A stretch of DNA of 64,000 bases from Russula earlei (taxonomy: Eukaryota; Basidiomycota; Agaricomycetes; Russulales; Russulaceae): assembly GCA_025769875.1 (NCBI GenBank), contig JAGFNK010000223.1, positions 1-64,000 of the forward strand, given 5' to 3'. Below the pieces are notes generated by a model. It searched no databases. It was not told where the DNA came from and worked only from the letters and a program-made list of their open reading frames with translations. Both the position numbers and the translations under genes were made by a program. Every line of letters begins with the position of its first letter. Position 1 is the first letter of the stretch. Below are positions 22,904 to 33,220 of this stretch, one piece after another.

Positions 22904-25318
22904 CTAGTAATACACAGCCTGACCAACACGGGGATCGGCATTGTAAGCGTCGTACTCGACAAACTGTGCCGGCGGGTACGTGTATCCTTCCGACCCACCA
23001 AATGCATAGTATGGTGGCTGAGGGTAAGCCGCATATCCCATCACGGCTGCCGGTGCAGGGGGAGGGGCAGAAGCCACCTCCGTTGGTGGACTGGGATAAA
23101 ACTCATGCGGCGCTGGCGGTGCGGCGTGCAATGGGATAAAGGCAGGCGCGGAGGCACTCGTGCGCAACGGCGAAGGTCTCGAGGTATGCAGCTGAGTGTG
23201 GGTGGAGGCGAGGCGCGAGCTTTCTGAAACAGAAGACGCGTCTGGCCTGCGGATCTCGATTCGCGAGCTTTGTCGGGGTGGGGCAAAAAGCGACGGATCA
23301 GGCGAGGCGTGAGACCGGTGCTGCACCTGCGAGTGTAGGTGTGTGTATGGCATCATGTATACCGGCGTATGGACCTGTGGTGGAGCAGCTAAATACAATG
23401 GGCGGCCAGTCGAGAGCTCGTAGGGTACGCCATGTGCATCTAGGGCAACGCCGGGTGGTAGCGCGGGTGCCGACACAGGAGCATATGTGTATGTTGAGGT
23501 ATATGAAGCTGCGGATGCGGGTATCGGCTGCGTAAACGTCGGTTGAACATGCGGGGGTGGAGAGCGCCAGAGGAGCCCGCCCTCCGGCGCGGTGGTAGAA
23601 TGAGACATTGGAACAGGTGCAGTCGGCGGTACGGGTGCACTGGGTGGGCTGATGGTGGAATTAATTTGTGTAGGTGTAGATGTTGGGAGAGGGATGACTG
23701 TTGGAGGCGGTGGATCGCGTAACTTAAACGGGTCATCAGCAAGGGATTCAGAAGTTGCCACAGGTTGCTCCTCGATCACGACTTGGAGTAAGGATGGGGA
23801 TGCCGATCGAGTAACCGATGCAGCAACGGTAGGGGATGATGGCGGCATTGACTCCAACGATGCGTGATCGATTACCTGTTGTGGAGATGTCGGTGCAGAC
23901 GAAGGAGGTGCGGATACCGCAGCAAGCGTGGGAGCACTCCCGGTAGCTTCAGGCTTACATATACCACGCGGCAGAGACACGGTGAAAACAAGCTCAGCAT
24001 CTTCTTGTCCTGCATCACGCGGCGGTGTCAGGGCACGAGATAGGGAGGGCCGCGCTAAAGTCCGTACAACAGCATCTGGGAGTGTTCCGGAGAGTTTGAC
24101 GCGATATGTTGGAGCTTGGCCAGGGCGAGAACGCTGAGAAGGATCCGAATACAGAAACAGTTCGTGGTGCTTCGTCCATGGGCGCTCCGGCTTGATGAGG
24201 AACCAAGTACGGGGAGTCATTGAAGACGGCGAATCCGTGGAACGTGCTACGCTAGGGCGCGGCGAGGATCGACCCCTTCCAAAGCTTCGCCCTCGTGGGT
24301 TAAAGGTAGCTCGCGAACCACGGCCGTTGCTATTGGATGTTTGAGTCTGGTGTTGCCGTTGCAAGCGCAGATCTTCACGGCGCTTCAATTCCTCGAAACC
24401 GTCATGGGTCCACGGGCGATCTACTGGTGGCACATCCCTCGATGGGGACGGTACTTCACGCGTCGAGTGGCCATCGTCACCTAAATTGGGGTCCGCATGC
24501 TCGTGCCCACGCTCCCGTCCCCTGATACCGAAAAAACGCCCTCGGGTGCCCCCCTGCCAACGTCCACGCCACCACCCAGAGAGACTGCGGAGATCTTTGT
24601 CCAACAAACGATCATCGTGGCCCCAAAACTCGCCTACAGTCGGAACATACGAAGGGTCGTTCTCTAATCGTTCCTGATATGCTTGCCGGGCTGTTTGACC
24701 ACGGCGATGAGGTGCTGGCGACGACGTAGGCATTGATTCGGGGTGAGGGGTAGGCTTTCCGGCCGATGTTGAGGGCGCCTGTGGTTCAAATGATGGACCG
24801 AATGACGTAGAAGGTGCCAATGGCTCAGACGAATGATGACGGAGAGCTGGGCGCTTAGACGCGGATGTTCTGCGTTGCACAGGGGCACGAGGCGTCTTTG
24901 CATGGATGACACTTGCATCGAGGTCTGCAAAGTCAATGACAGGAAGCTCGGTAGTGCCATTAGCAACGTCATCTACGGTCATTTCGGGCCAGTTCACCGA
25001 CGCAGCAAGCAAAGGGGCATGATCATCGCCGCCATTGACAGCGGGCGGGGTGGTGCTGGGGCTGAGCAAAGTGGAATGGCCGTTCTGTGGTACATCCTCA
25101 GAGGCCGGCTCTGTCTCTGAGTCTGTATCTGAATCGACCGAAGACTGGTCATCTTCATCGGTGTCGGAATCTGATCTCGCCTCGCGCTGAATCTCATCAT
25201 CGCTATGAAAACCGCTTTCTCTTCCTCTCCTCCTGGAGGTTCGAGCGGTGTGCGGGGATGGGCGGTGAACTGAAGATGAGGTTGGCTTTGAAGTTTTCAG
25301 GGCAGGGGGAGCAGGCAT
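22904..25318 (-). CDS. Barentsz (Btz/CASC3)-domain protein, putative exon-junction-complex factor
   Basis: A single open frame of 804 codons. The N-terminal third is Arg- and acid-rich (SDSDTDEDDQSS). At about residues 215-310 lies a Btz-type module: NDPSYVPTVGEFWGHDDR, a spacer with Trp and RGR repeats, then RPWTHDGFEEL. In CASC3/Barentsz the corresponding Tyr-Val-Pro, Phe-Trp-x-His-Asp-Asp and Trp-x-His-Asp-x-Phe stretches clamp eIF4A-III in the exon junction complex. The C-terminal half is Pro/Ser/Ala-rich and probably disordered, ending in Tyr-rich text. Fungal Btz-like proteins often carry such long tails. A function in mRNA metabolism is inferred from this domain only. THOC3, also an mRNP factor, lies next door on the same strand. 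Confidence 0.8.
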   Translation of the reverse strand: MPAPPALKTSKPTSSSVHRPSPHTARTSRRRGRESGFHSDDEIQREARSDSDTDEDDQSSVDSDTDSETEPASEDVPQNGHSTLLSPSTTPPAVNGGDDHAPLLAASVNWPEMTVDDVANGTTELPVIDFADLDASVIHAKTPRAPVQRRTSASKRPALRHHSSEPLAPSTSFGPSFEPQAPSTSAGKPTPHPESMPTSSPAPHRRGQTARQAYQERLENDPSYVPTVGEFWGHDDRLLDKDLRSLSGWWRGRWQGGTRGRFFGIRGRERGHEHADPNLGDDGHSTREVPSPSRDVPPVDRPWTHDGFEELKRREDLRLQRQHQTQTSNSNGRGSRATFNPRGRSFGRGRSSPRPSVARSTDSPSSMTPRTWFLIKPERPWTKHHELFLYSDPSQRSRPGQAPTYRVKLSGTLPDAVVRTLARPSLSRALTPPRDAGQEDAELVFTVSLPRGICKPEATGSAPTLAAVSAPPSSAPTSPQQVIDHASLESMPPSSPTVAASVTRSASPSLLQVVIEEQPVATSESLADDPFKLRDPPPPTVIPLPTSTPTQINSTISPPSAPVPPTAPVPMSHSTTAPEGGLLWRSPPPHVQPTFTQPIPASAASYTSTYTYAPVSAPALPPGVALDAHGVPYELSTGRPLYLAAPPQVHTPVYMMPYTHLHSQVQHRSHASPDPSLFAPPRQSSRIEIRRPDASSVSESSRLASTHTQLHTSRPSPLRTSASAPAFIPLHAAPPAPHEFYPSPPTEVASAPPPAPAAVMGYAAYPQPPYYAFGGSEGYTYPPAQFVEYDAYNADPRVGQAVYY

Positions 25319-25587
25319 TCTGAAGATTTGAAAACATCAGGAGGCTGAACCAAAGGAGGAAGACAAAAGAAAAATACCAAAGTGATTCGGCTAAGAAAGG
25401 TGGCAAAAAAAAAAAACGAGGATGACAGAGGGTTACACCGTGGTCGAACGCAAGACAGGGAGACGGAGAGACCCAAGCCTGGCACACGGCAAATCCCGTC
25501 AAGATTCCAACTCAGAATGTTCACATTATACTGCCAAGCCACGTGGAGTACAGTACGCTACGCTACGGACGCATGGCCCATTTTATG

Positions 25588-27023
25588 CTACAACCCTGGC
25601 CCGAAGAGACTGATTACAGCAACAGGTGCAGGCCCGCCTTCACGCGGTTTTGTTTGTCCGCAATACGCGATAACATAGTTTGAGGGATGCCAAGTTACCT
25701 TGGGCGAGCTAGCTAGCGCGGGTACCCTATGTAGGGGCACTCCTGTCTCAGTCGCGCACTGTACCAACAGAAACAATGTCCAACCAGAAGGATGATTCAA
25801 GAAAGGTTTAGCACGCACAATATCGATGTAGTTTCCTGCACCAGCGATCGCGAGGTATTCGCCATCGTGGGAGAAGCCTAGGTCCGAGATGGCTTGCCTG
25901 ACACAAGGTGAAAGGTCAGTATGCTGCTGCTTCGATCCATAAAGGACAACAGCGCAGCACCCACTCGCAAACGGTGATCGTCCGGGCGGCAATCCACTCG
26001 CTGGTGTCGAACAAATTCACTATCGAGTCGTATCCACCTGACGCGAGGTAACAGCCACGGGGGTCGAGTGCAGCAGCAGCGCAGCCGCCAACGTGAGCAG
26101 CGAGGTTTTCGCGCAACGCAAGGGAAGGAACATCAACGATGCGGATGGCGTGTTCGGACATATGGGTGAGGATCACGCTGTCTCCCGTATGATTGAACAT
26201 TGCGGCCGATGCGGCCAGCTGGCAACGCACGATCGTCATCAGTGGGTCTCACGGGAAGGGAGAAGAGAGCGGAGAGTACGGGATGACGATCCATGAGAGA
26301 CCATTGTGGTTGAGCGGCAGGATCATCGGGATCTTTGCCATAGGACATGAAGAAGAGCTGGTTCCCGGAAGACACATAAAGTAATGTTTCGCCGTCCGGT
26401 GCATAGTTGATCTGGACTGGGGAGACCTTGAGGGTGAACTGTTGAACGTGTCGACTTTCTGGCCACAGAATGGAGAGTTACAGACGGAGCACATAAAGTG
26501 CAAGGTACGTACGCCTTGCGTCCCAGAACGCAATCCTTCTATCCTTCTGGCTCGACGAGCAGAACAGCTCTGGGTGAATAGGACTCCACGTAACGTAGTC
26601 GACTTCATCACCATGCGCACCGGAGAAGAGAGATGCGGATCTCGTCTCCATCTGAATTTTTTGAATTAGCTCAATACGGATGGGGAGGGCCAGCGGTAGA
26701 TGACGCACGCTCTTCTCGGGCTGAAATACCCGCACCATCCTGTCGATCCCAACAGCGGCTAGCTTCTTCCCATCACAGTTCCAAGCGACATGTGTGATTG
26801 CCTGTGTAGAGGTGATACGGACATCACGAGGTCGAAAGGCAGAGAAGGTCGGTGTCTACGAGAGAGATCCCCCGTCATGGCGGTATTCTGGAAAGTCGGT
26901 GGACAGATCGCATACGTGAACGCCTCTAACAGCAAAAGTTGTATGTGGGGGGGGTGAGGGTGGCCGCTGGGGAGGAAGAACTTCTTCACCGTCGTTCCCT
27001 TGTTGTTGGGAAAAACTGGACAT
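25588..27023 (-). CDS. THOC3: THO complex subunit 3 (THOC3/TEX1), WD40 protein
   Basis: THOC3 is a WD40 propeller subunit of THO/TREX, coupling transcription with mRNP assembly and export. The ATG at 27023 gives MSSFSQQQGNDGEEV. Later exons show WD repeats: GAHGDEVDYVTWSPIHPELF, KDRRIAFWDAR, SPVQINYAPDGETLLYVSS, AAMFNHTGDSVILTHMSEHA, AALDPRGCYLASGGYDSIVN and ISDLGFSHDGEYLAIAGAGN. The penultimate IDIV and TWHP blocks and a terminal ISLFG motif match THOC3. At least seven exons are needed; most exact splice sites were not fixed here. It shares a 167-bp divergent promoter with TFIIB. Confidence 0.85.
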
Positions 27024-27190
27024 GACGACGGTAGGAAGGCGAGGGGAGGTGATGAATGGATGAGGGCTAGGCGTCGGTATCACGTGATTGTGGGAGACTA
27101 CTGCAGACGAGTCACTGGCCTCATCACCTTCACCTCCTTGGAACCACTTCCCATCTCGCACATACCGCGCACGAGACCTCCTCTTCGACA
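27024..27190. promoter_or_regulatory. bidirectional promoter between THOC3 and TFIIB
   Basis: Only 167 bp separate the two start codons of divergently transcribed genes, so both promoters must overlap here. The sequence includes a CACGTGAT motif near 27080 (an E-box-like core). No clear TATA box is seen. Confidence 0.55.
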
Positions 27191-28296
27191 ATGGCTTATC
27201 CTAAACCATTCCCTCTTGCCTCGCCTCCTAAACCTCAACAGGCGGCCTTTGCACCCGACCTTTCCGTCCGTCTCATCTGTCTGGACTGCAGAGATCCCAA
27301 CCCGACAATTATCGAGGAATTCGGAGCAGGAGATCTCGTGTGCGCAGGATGTGGCTTGGTCCTTGGGGACCGCGTTGTTGATACCCGGAGCGAGTGGCGG
27401 GTATGTGTTTTTGCACCTTTCATCCTATGTTCCTCCTAGTGGAGACTCTACTTTTCCTCCAGACCTTTGCCAACGATGAGGGTGACGACCCTTCTCGTGT
27501 CGGTGCCGCAGCCGACCCCCTGATGGAGGGCATGGAACAGCTTGACACCATCATCGGATTTAAGGATGGTGGAACGGGTATTGCCCGCGAACTGCAGCGC
27601 GCTGCGACGCGCTCCCAAAATTCGCGTTCCGAGCGGAACCTTCTCTCCGCCTTCCGTGACATCTCGAGTTGGTGCGATCAGTTCTCGCTGCCAAAAACCA
27701 TCAGCGACATTGCAAAGCAGCTTTACAAGCGTGCGGATGAGGAAAAACTTCTTCGCGGCAAACCACTCGACGCTGTCATCGCAGCGTGCATCTTTATTGC
27801 GTGTCGCCAGGCACATGTGCCACGCACGTTCCGCGAGATTTGCAACCTCACCCACGTATCGAAGAAGGTGCTTGGTCAATGCTACAAGGCCCTTGAACAG
27901 GCATTCAACCTCACCCCCGGGTCGAGCGCAGCGCGAGCAGGCGCAACAGGTGTAGCAGGACCTGAAGACCTCCTCGTGCGGTATTGCAATCACCTCGACC
28001 TGCCACCCCATGTGCAGGCGATATGTAAGGATATTATCGTTGCCGCGCGGGAACATGGCATTGCGGATGGCCGCAGCCCTGTATCAATCGCAGGTGGAGC
28101 GATCTATTTTGCGTGCCTACTACTTGGCGTGCCTAAGGCTGTGAAGGACATCAGCATGGTGGCGGGTGTCAGCGAGGGGACAATCAAGTTAGTGTATCGG
28201 CTATACTACGCGGACCGACAAAAGCTAGTAAAGGAGGAGTGGATAAAGGAAGGCAAGGTTAATATGGATCGCCTCCCAGTCGAGACGGCCAAGTAG
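27191..28296 (+). CDS. SUA7: transcription initiation factor TFIIB
   Basis: TFIIB recruits RNA polymerase II to TBP-bound promoters. Exon 1 (27191-27400) encodes the zinc ribbon with Cys30, Cys33, Cys51 and Cys54. A 62-nt intron (27401-27462, GTATGT...CAG) interrupts between EWR and TFANDEGDD. Exon 2 encodes the B-reader/linker (DPSRVG, then [12 protein letters not shown]) and two cyclin folds, the first with [19 protein letters not shown] and the second with [20 protein letters not shown]. The product is 347 residues, the usual length. The long open run of exon 2 also begins with an in-frame ATG within the intron, but the ribbon exon is clearly the true start. It converges with RRS1, 146 bp apart. 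Confidence 0.96.
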
Positions 28297-28442
28297 TCTC
28301 CCTCCTTAGGTTAGCTGTAGACTTGATGTGTTCTCGCCACCCAAGACTGGACATAATCTTCCCCTCCTTAGCACAATGTATGTATAGGACACACATATGA
28401 ATATAAGATAATCTCAGTGAGCACAAAAGAATGCATGGCGAG

Positions 28443-29621
28443 CTACTGCTTGCCCTTCCGCTTTTGTCGGCTATTTCTCCCAGTCCCTGACTTGTGTGCA
28501 AGTGCAACCGCTCCTTGCCCATGGGAAGCAAACCGTACCGCCTTGCGTACGTTGAGAATATTTCCGTCTCCAATGCTCTCGCCGCTGGGGTCTTGTTCGG
28601 CCTTCTTCGACGAGCGGTGGCCATTCCCTAACTTCTTCAAGAGCGCTAAACTCGCGCTCTTCTCCGCTTCGACCGACCTTTCTATCGGTTCGAACTAGGA
28701 AAAATACAGAGTGTCAAGGGCGGCATCGAATACAGAAGGAAAGGTTACCTTGCGCTTCACGCCGCGCGGCTTTTTTTCGCCTTCGAGCATTCGGTCGAAC
28801 TTACCCATGCTCGCCGTACTGGCACGCGTCGTCGCGAGCGTACGCTCTAGTTCCTGCTCTCGATCAATGGGTGCGCGTACAGCCTGTCCCTGCTGCGAGC
28901 GCGCGAGATTTTGCGTACGTTGACGCTCGTTTTTGGCTATCTGCGCCCTGCGGGCGGCGCGAGCCTCCTTCGACGGATCATAATCCGTATCTGATGTTAT
29001 TCAGTACTTCCGCCGAAAAAAAAAGGTATGTGTCGGGACGCACCGGCGTTGGCAGGAACCTCGTGCAGCCACTGCGACTCCTCAGTCTTATTTTTACCCC
29101 TCCAGCCCCAGCGTGCTACCCAAGTCTGGCTCTCCTCGTCCCACACCTTCCTATCACGCCGCTGGGAGTGTATGCCCTTTGCGCGTGCAAACTTCTCCCA
29201 TTTTGTAACTGGCTTGGGCTTCGGGAGAGGCTTGGCGCGCGGGAGTTGCGTAGTTGGCGCTGGAAGCTGTGCAAGGGGGCCTTCGGGCGAAGAGAGAGTT
29301 GGAAGGGAGAAAAGAGCCGCAATGAGGAGCTGAATGCCATCGCGGGCATTTGCCTGGAGATATGTTTCGCGCTCATGACTAGATTATCAAATTAGGTGAA
29401 AGTGATAGGGAGAAGGAGGAGCGTACACGTAGCTCTCGTTATCGATTGCGTTTGTGTCTGTGACTGTTAAAAAACTCGGATCAATGTCAGGAGGAATGTC
29501 CTTCTCTACAAGGATAGACTTGCTGGCGTGAATGAATTTGGGTGAGGCTAAATGGAAAACAAAGTGATATGATATCTTACTGTTTTGAAGCCTGAGAGGT
29601 AAGAATATCTGAGACATCCAT
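28443..29621 (-). CDS. RRS1: ribosome biogenesis regulatory protein RRS1
   Basis: RRS1 with RPF2 loads the 5S RNP onto pre-60S particles in the nucleolus. ATG 29621 opens a short exon (MDVSDILTSQASKQ), then after an intron SILVEKDIPPDIDPSFLTVT. The next exon has NARDGIQLLIAAL and PTTQLPRAKPLPKPKPVTKW, the hallmark Pro/Lys motif, then EKFARAKGIHSQRRDRKVWD, WVARWGWRG and WLHEVPANA. Further 3' exons are basic (ARRAQIAKNERQRTQNLARS) and end in a Lys/Arg tail (RNSRQKRKGKQ). Four introns are implied. It is divergent from the F-box gene, 232 bp apart. Confidence 0.9.
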
Positions 29622-29853
29622 TGGTGGTGAGCAGAAGAAGTGGTCATGTGATCTGTAAGCCTTGCTCGAGTTTAACCGCCTGTCTGGTGCGCCGTCATTT
29701 TCGATTGCTGCCCTTTGCGACCCTCTCCTCAGGAGTCTGCTTGGGCTCGAAAAAGGACAGTCTACTCCCCACTTGGAATATTTTACTTTTATTGTCTGCC
29801 AAGTTGAAACTACTTGACTTATCCTGTCGTGTCTCAGGCGGCGACGAGCAACG

Positions 29854-31243
29854 ATGAATCAGCAGTATGCCTCGAGTGCACATCAATCGGTACACCATCC
29901 TTCTGAGGTCGATGTGCCCTCTCCGAGTCCCGGCCAGCGTGTCATGGCGATCGACGCCATACTTGATGTCATATTCTCCTTCTCTACACCCCGCGCCATC
30001 ATCACCCTGTCTAAGACTTGCCGCTCCGCGCGCCCCATTGCCGCCTCCTACTTCCGCGTCGCATATAAACCGGAGAACCTCCTGCAGCAATTTCTTCCAG
30101 ACCCCGCAATCGCACGCGCATTCCGGTCCCTCCAGGCCGAGACAGGGCTGAAAGTATTCGGGAAAGCCGCGTACAACTTCCTTGCACGCGCGGAGCCGAC
30201 GGATACAATAATGAACTTATACGTAGATGGGTCGCATCCATCTCTAGTGAGCGACTTCTTGACACACGCCGGGTACGATGTGGAGGTGCGCGAGCACGAA
30301 TTCGTGTTCTTCAGGACGGGAGAAGGCGAACAAGTCATACGTGAGATCACGCTTCAAGTCAGCCCGCCAGACTCGTTCGACTTGATAGACAAGGCTCGAA
30401 TCCTTTCGAGCGGTGCGTCGCGTGCAAATTCCTAGAACTTCTACCGACAATGGTTGATCCCAACCGATTTTACAGAGTTCACAGACGTCATCACGTTCGA
30501 TGGCGCATATTCTCTTTTTCCAGCCCAGTATGATGAAGAACTAAGTCGAGAATCCGCTACTCTCGCCAAGCCAAACCTTATCCATTTGAAACCCATGTAC
30601 CGTAAGCTTCTCAGATCGCGCTAGCTGGGTTGTTACTTTCGACCAGACACAAATCCTACCGCCGCAGCTGGCCTTTGGCACATCCCTACCAGTGCGTGAC
30701 CCATTATACACGAGCAGCTTGCTGGTGTCGCCCCCAAAGGAGCATCCCGTCGATCGGTACCGCAATATCCAGCTGTTCGGGGTGGTGCTACGTTCACGAC
30801 TGCTCCGGCTCACCCACGTCATGTGTTGCGCCGAGCTAAGTCAATTCGTGCAGCAATTCCTGACGAGACTGGTGATCGCCCACCCGGAACGCTCCAAATC
30901 GTAGTGCGTGTTAACTTCCTCGTTTCACCGCCACGCGTTCAATTTTTGAGTGTGTGGCGTGACTATATAGCTTTGATGCTGAGGTGGCGCAATTTCTGAG
31001 CGCCTGCGTCGAAATAGTAGACATTCGCAATGGAATCGCGTCCTACTCGGCCATCTGGAACATCATGAAGGTTGGTATCCTGTCATTGGCAATTTGGTGG
31101 CATTCACATAAGACGATTGGGGAAGGAAATGGCACCGCTACCATCGGATATCCCAGGCGCAGGCGGTCTACAATGGCCACGCAGTACATAGATCGAACGT
31201 ACTGCATCAAGCTGGTGTACAACTCGCGACGCTTGTTACTTAA
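29854..31243 (+). CDS. F-box-like protein, multi-exon
   Basis: The first exon (29854 to about 30411) has an F-box-like helix pair (QRVMAIDAILDVIFSFSTPR then AIITLSKTCRSARPIAASYF), followed by an unassigned domain. An intron (GTGCGT...TTACAG, to 30474) joins in frame to EFTDVITFDGAYSLFPAQYD. Later exons carry LTHVMCCAELSQFVQQFLTR and, after another intron, FDAEVAQFLSACVEIVDIRN. The probable last exon is WGRKWHRYHRISQAQAVYNG, with stop at 31241-31243. These features resemble the large Agaricomycete F-box families that recruit SCF ubiquitin-ligase substrates. Middle exon boundaries (30600-30750) and the frame into the last exon are uncertain. No substrate can be assigned. Confidence 0.6.
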
Positions 31244-31969
31244 AGAGGACGTGTACATATACCCCGTGGCGCCACATGGACGAGTAAGAGGATCGAGCGT
31301 CGCATGGTTTTCCATGAGTACCAGTCTTAAGCTCAGGGAGACGGCCCATGCGGTTGTAGAGGAGGGAGTGCTGCTGATGTAGACGGAGCACGATCCAGAA
31401 CCACAAGCGCAACCAATGACTTGGTACATGGTTTTGGACCACAGCATCAGACATATTACATTAGCTCTTGCTTAGACGACACGACAAGGAAGATGGTAGA
31501 CAAACTGCGAACCTTGCAAGGTGGGTGTGCTCAGAGAACATATCTATGAAGCCTGCAAGTCACTGTCAGAATGTTGAAAAGAGGCTAAGCAGTTATAATG
31601 GCTGGCTCTTGACGGAGACGCTATAGCCTGAGTCTGCCCGAGCCTGTGAGGCGAATCTTATTGTACGACTTGATCCAGACACAAGGCAAGTGGACTACCA
31701 ACACGTCCACTGATTCATCGAATCCAGCGTTTGTTGATCTGTGGAAGCTTGTTCCATTCAATAGTCTAGGACAGGTAGTGGACGGGGCGGTTCACTAAGA
31801 TCCTTCCGCATGCCTTCCTTAGTGGCTCCGATGTCGATGCCAAGAGGGCAGGACAATCAGGTACAAAGACAGTGCTTGTCACTCCTCAGACCAACACCAC
31901 CACGAGATGGAGTACTGATACACCAGTGACCGGCCCTCCGGTCAAAAATAACCAGAAGTAGCATTCGCG
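31244..31969. other. intergenic, no gene seen
   Basis: No motif-bearing frames. The frame at 30984-31382 runs through part of the F-box gene's intron and is a shadow. Probably 3' flanks of two converging genes. Confidence 0.5.
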
Positions 31970-33063
31970 TCACGATTGCAGCTCAGCAACCTGCACCACA
32001 TCTCCAAGACCGCGCCAGCCAGTGCCAGCACCGGCCTCTTGCGACGCCTCCTTCGGTAAGTCCGAGAGTACCTTGCAAATGAAGTTCGGATCCGTCAGCG
32101 GCATCAGGTCGTTCCGTCGCGGCAGAGACTGGAACGGGCAAGGAAGCCCAAAGGAGGCGTCAGAGGCTACTATAGGAAGGGAAAGAAATGTAAGCAGTAC
32201 CCGCTTGACATGCTCGTAAGGCGCCTCCCAGCCGCGTGTCTCACGTACCACAAGCGGCGGCGACGACGCAAACGAGTGGTAGAGGCGCGTATCATGCGCG
32301 CGAAAGAGCACGTTGTCTACGCGCAACGTGAAACGCGACAGTATAAAAATGCACGTTGGCATCACGCGCTGCCCGAACGATGATTTTAAATCGGGAATGG
32401 GAGCGGAGGAGGGACGCACTATTCGGACGAGAAGATGAGACGCGCCATTGTCGTGTAGTTCGTCGTCGAAGAGGGGAATCTCAGCGTAGAAGAGAATTGG
32501 GTCGGGCCGTAAGAGCTCGTCGATGGGGATTGCGTGTAGCGCGTTGGTGGGCTCTGCGGGAATCCATTGTACAGTGCTGGAGCCGGCATCATCTAGGCTG
32601 CCAGCGTATGTCGTCGTATACGTCCAGTCATAAGGTTTCGTTTCGACCGTTTGAGGCATGGGCATCTGGGAGTCTGCGCCTGTCCTAAGTACAACGCATC
32701 AAGGATGAGCAGCTCGGTCGCAATGATATACGATGCTCACCTGCTTTTGAGCCAAACATCGGCGTAGCCGACTTTGACGCCCCCGTCTCCTGGTTCGAGC
32801 GGTCCGTTCCTCACCCATCTAAGTGCGTCCTCCGCGCGGAACGCGTACGCCCACCCACTTGGACGGTGTGTTATCCGCAGCAAATTACTACCAAACATCA
32901 TCTCTGGGAGTGGAAGTCCTAGACTAGAATGCAGCGTAGCACAGTAGGTCGCGCTGGAGATCGGGCCTGTTGCAGCTGTCACGGTCCAATCAAAGATCTC
33001 TATCGCACGTGAATTGGGGGATTCAGAAAGCTTATGTTCGGGTAGTGCGACTGCCTGCGCCAT
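31970..33063 (-). CDS. TIP41: TIP41-like protein (TOR/PP2A signalling)
   Basis: TIP41 binds Tap42-PP2A-type phosphatase complexes and acts downstream of TOR. Exon 1 (33063-32741) and exon 2 (32684-31970) are joined across a 56-nt intron (GTGAGC...TTAG), giving 345 residues. Signature blocks are RAIEIFDWTVTAAT at the N-terminus, then LPLPEMMFGSNLLRI, DPILFYAEIPLFDDELHDNG, FILSRFTLRVDNVLFRAHDT and RLYHSF, then RETRGWE. The C-terminal acidic/Gly tail is variable. It is divergent from the dynein LIC gene, with 157 bp between starts. Confidence 0.93.
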
Positions 33064-33220
33064 CAATGTGTCTTGATATGTGTACGCCGTGGTCGTGATG
33101 ATGGTTGGAGACAACAAGCAACCAGCACGAGGAGGAACGGTTCAATGTCCGAAACTGAGCGTGATAGGTATCAAAAGACGCGGTCGCGGTCCCTTTGCAA
33201 AGTAACAACCATCGACTCGA

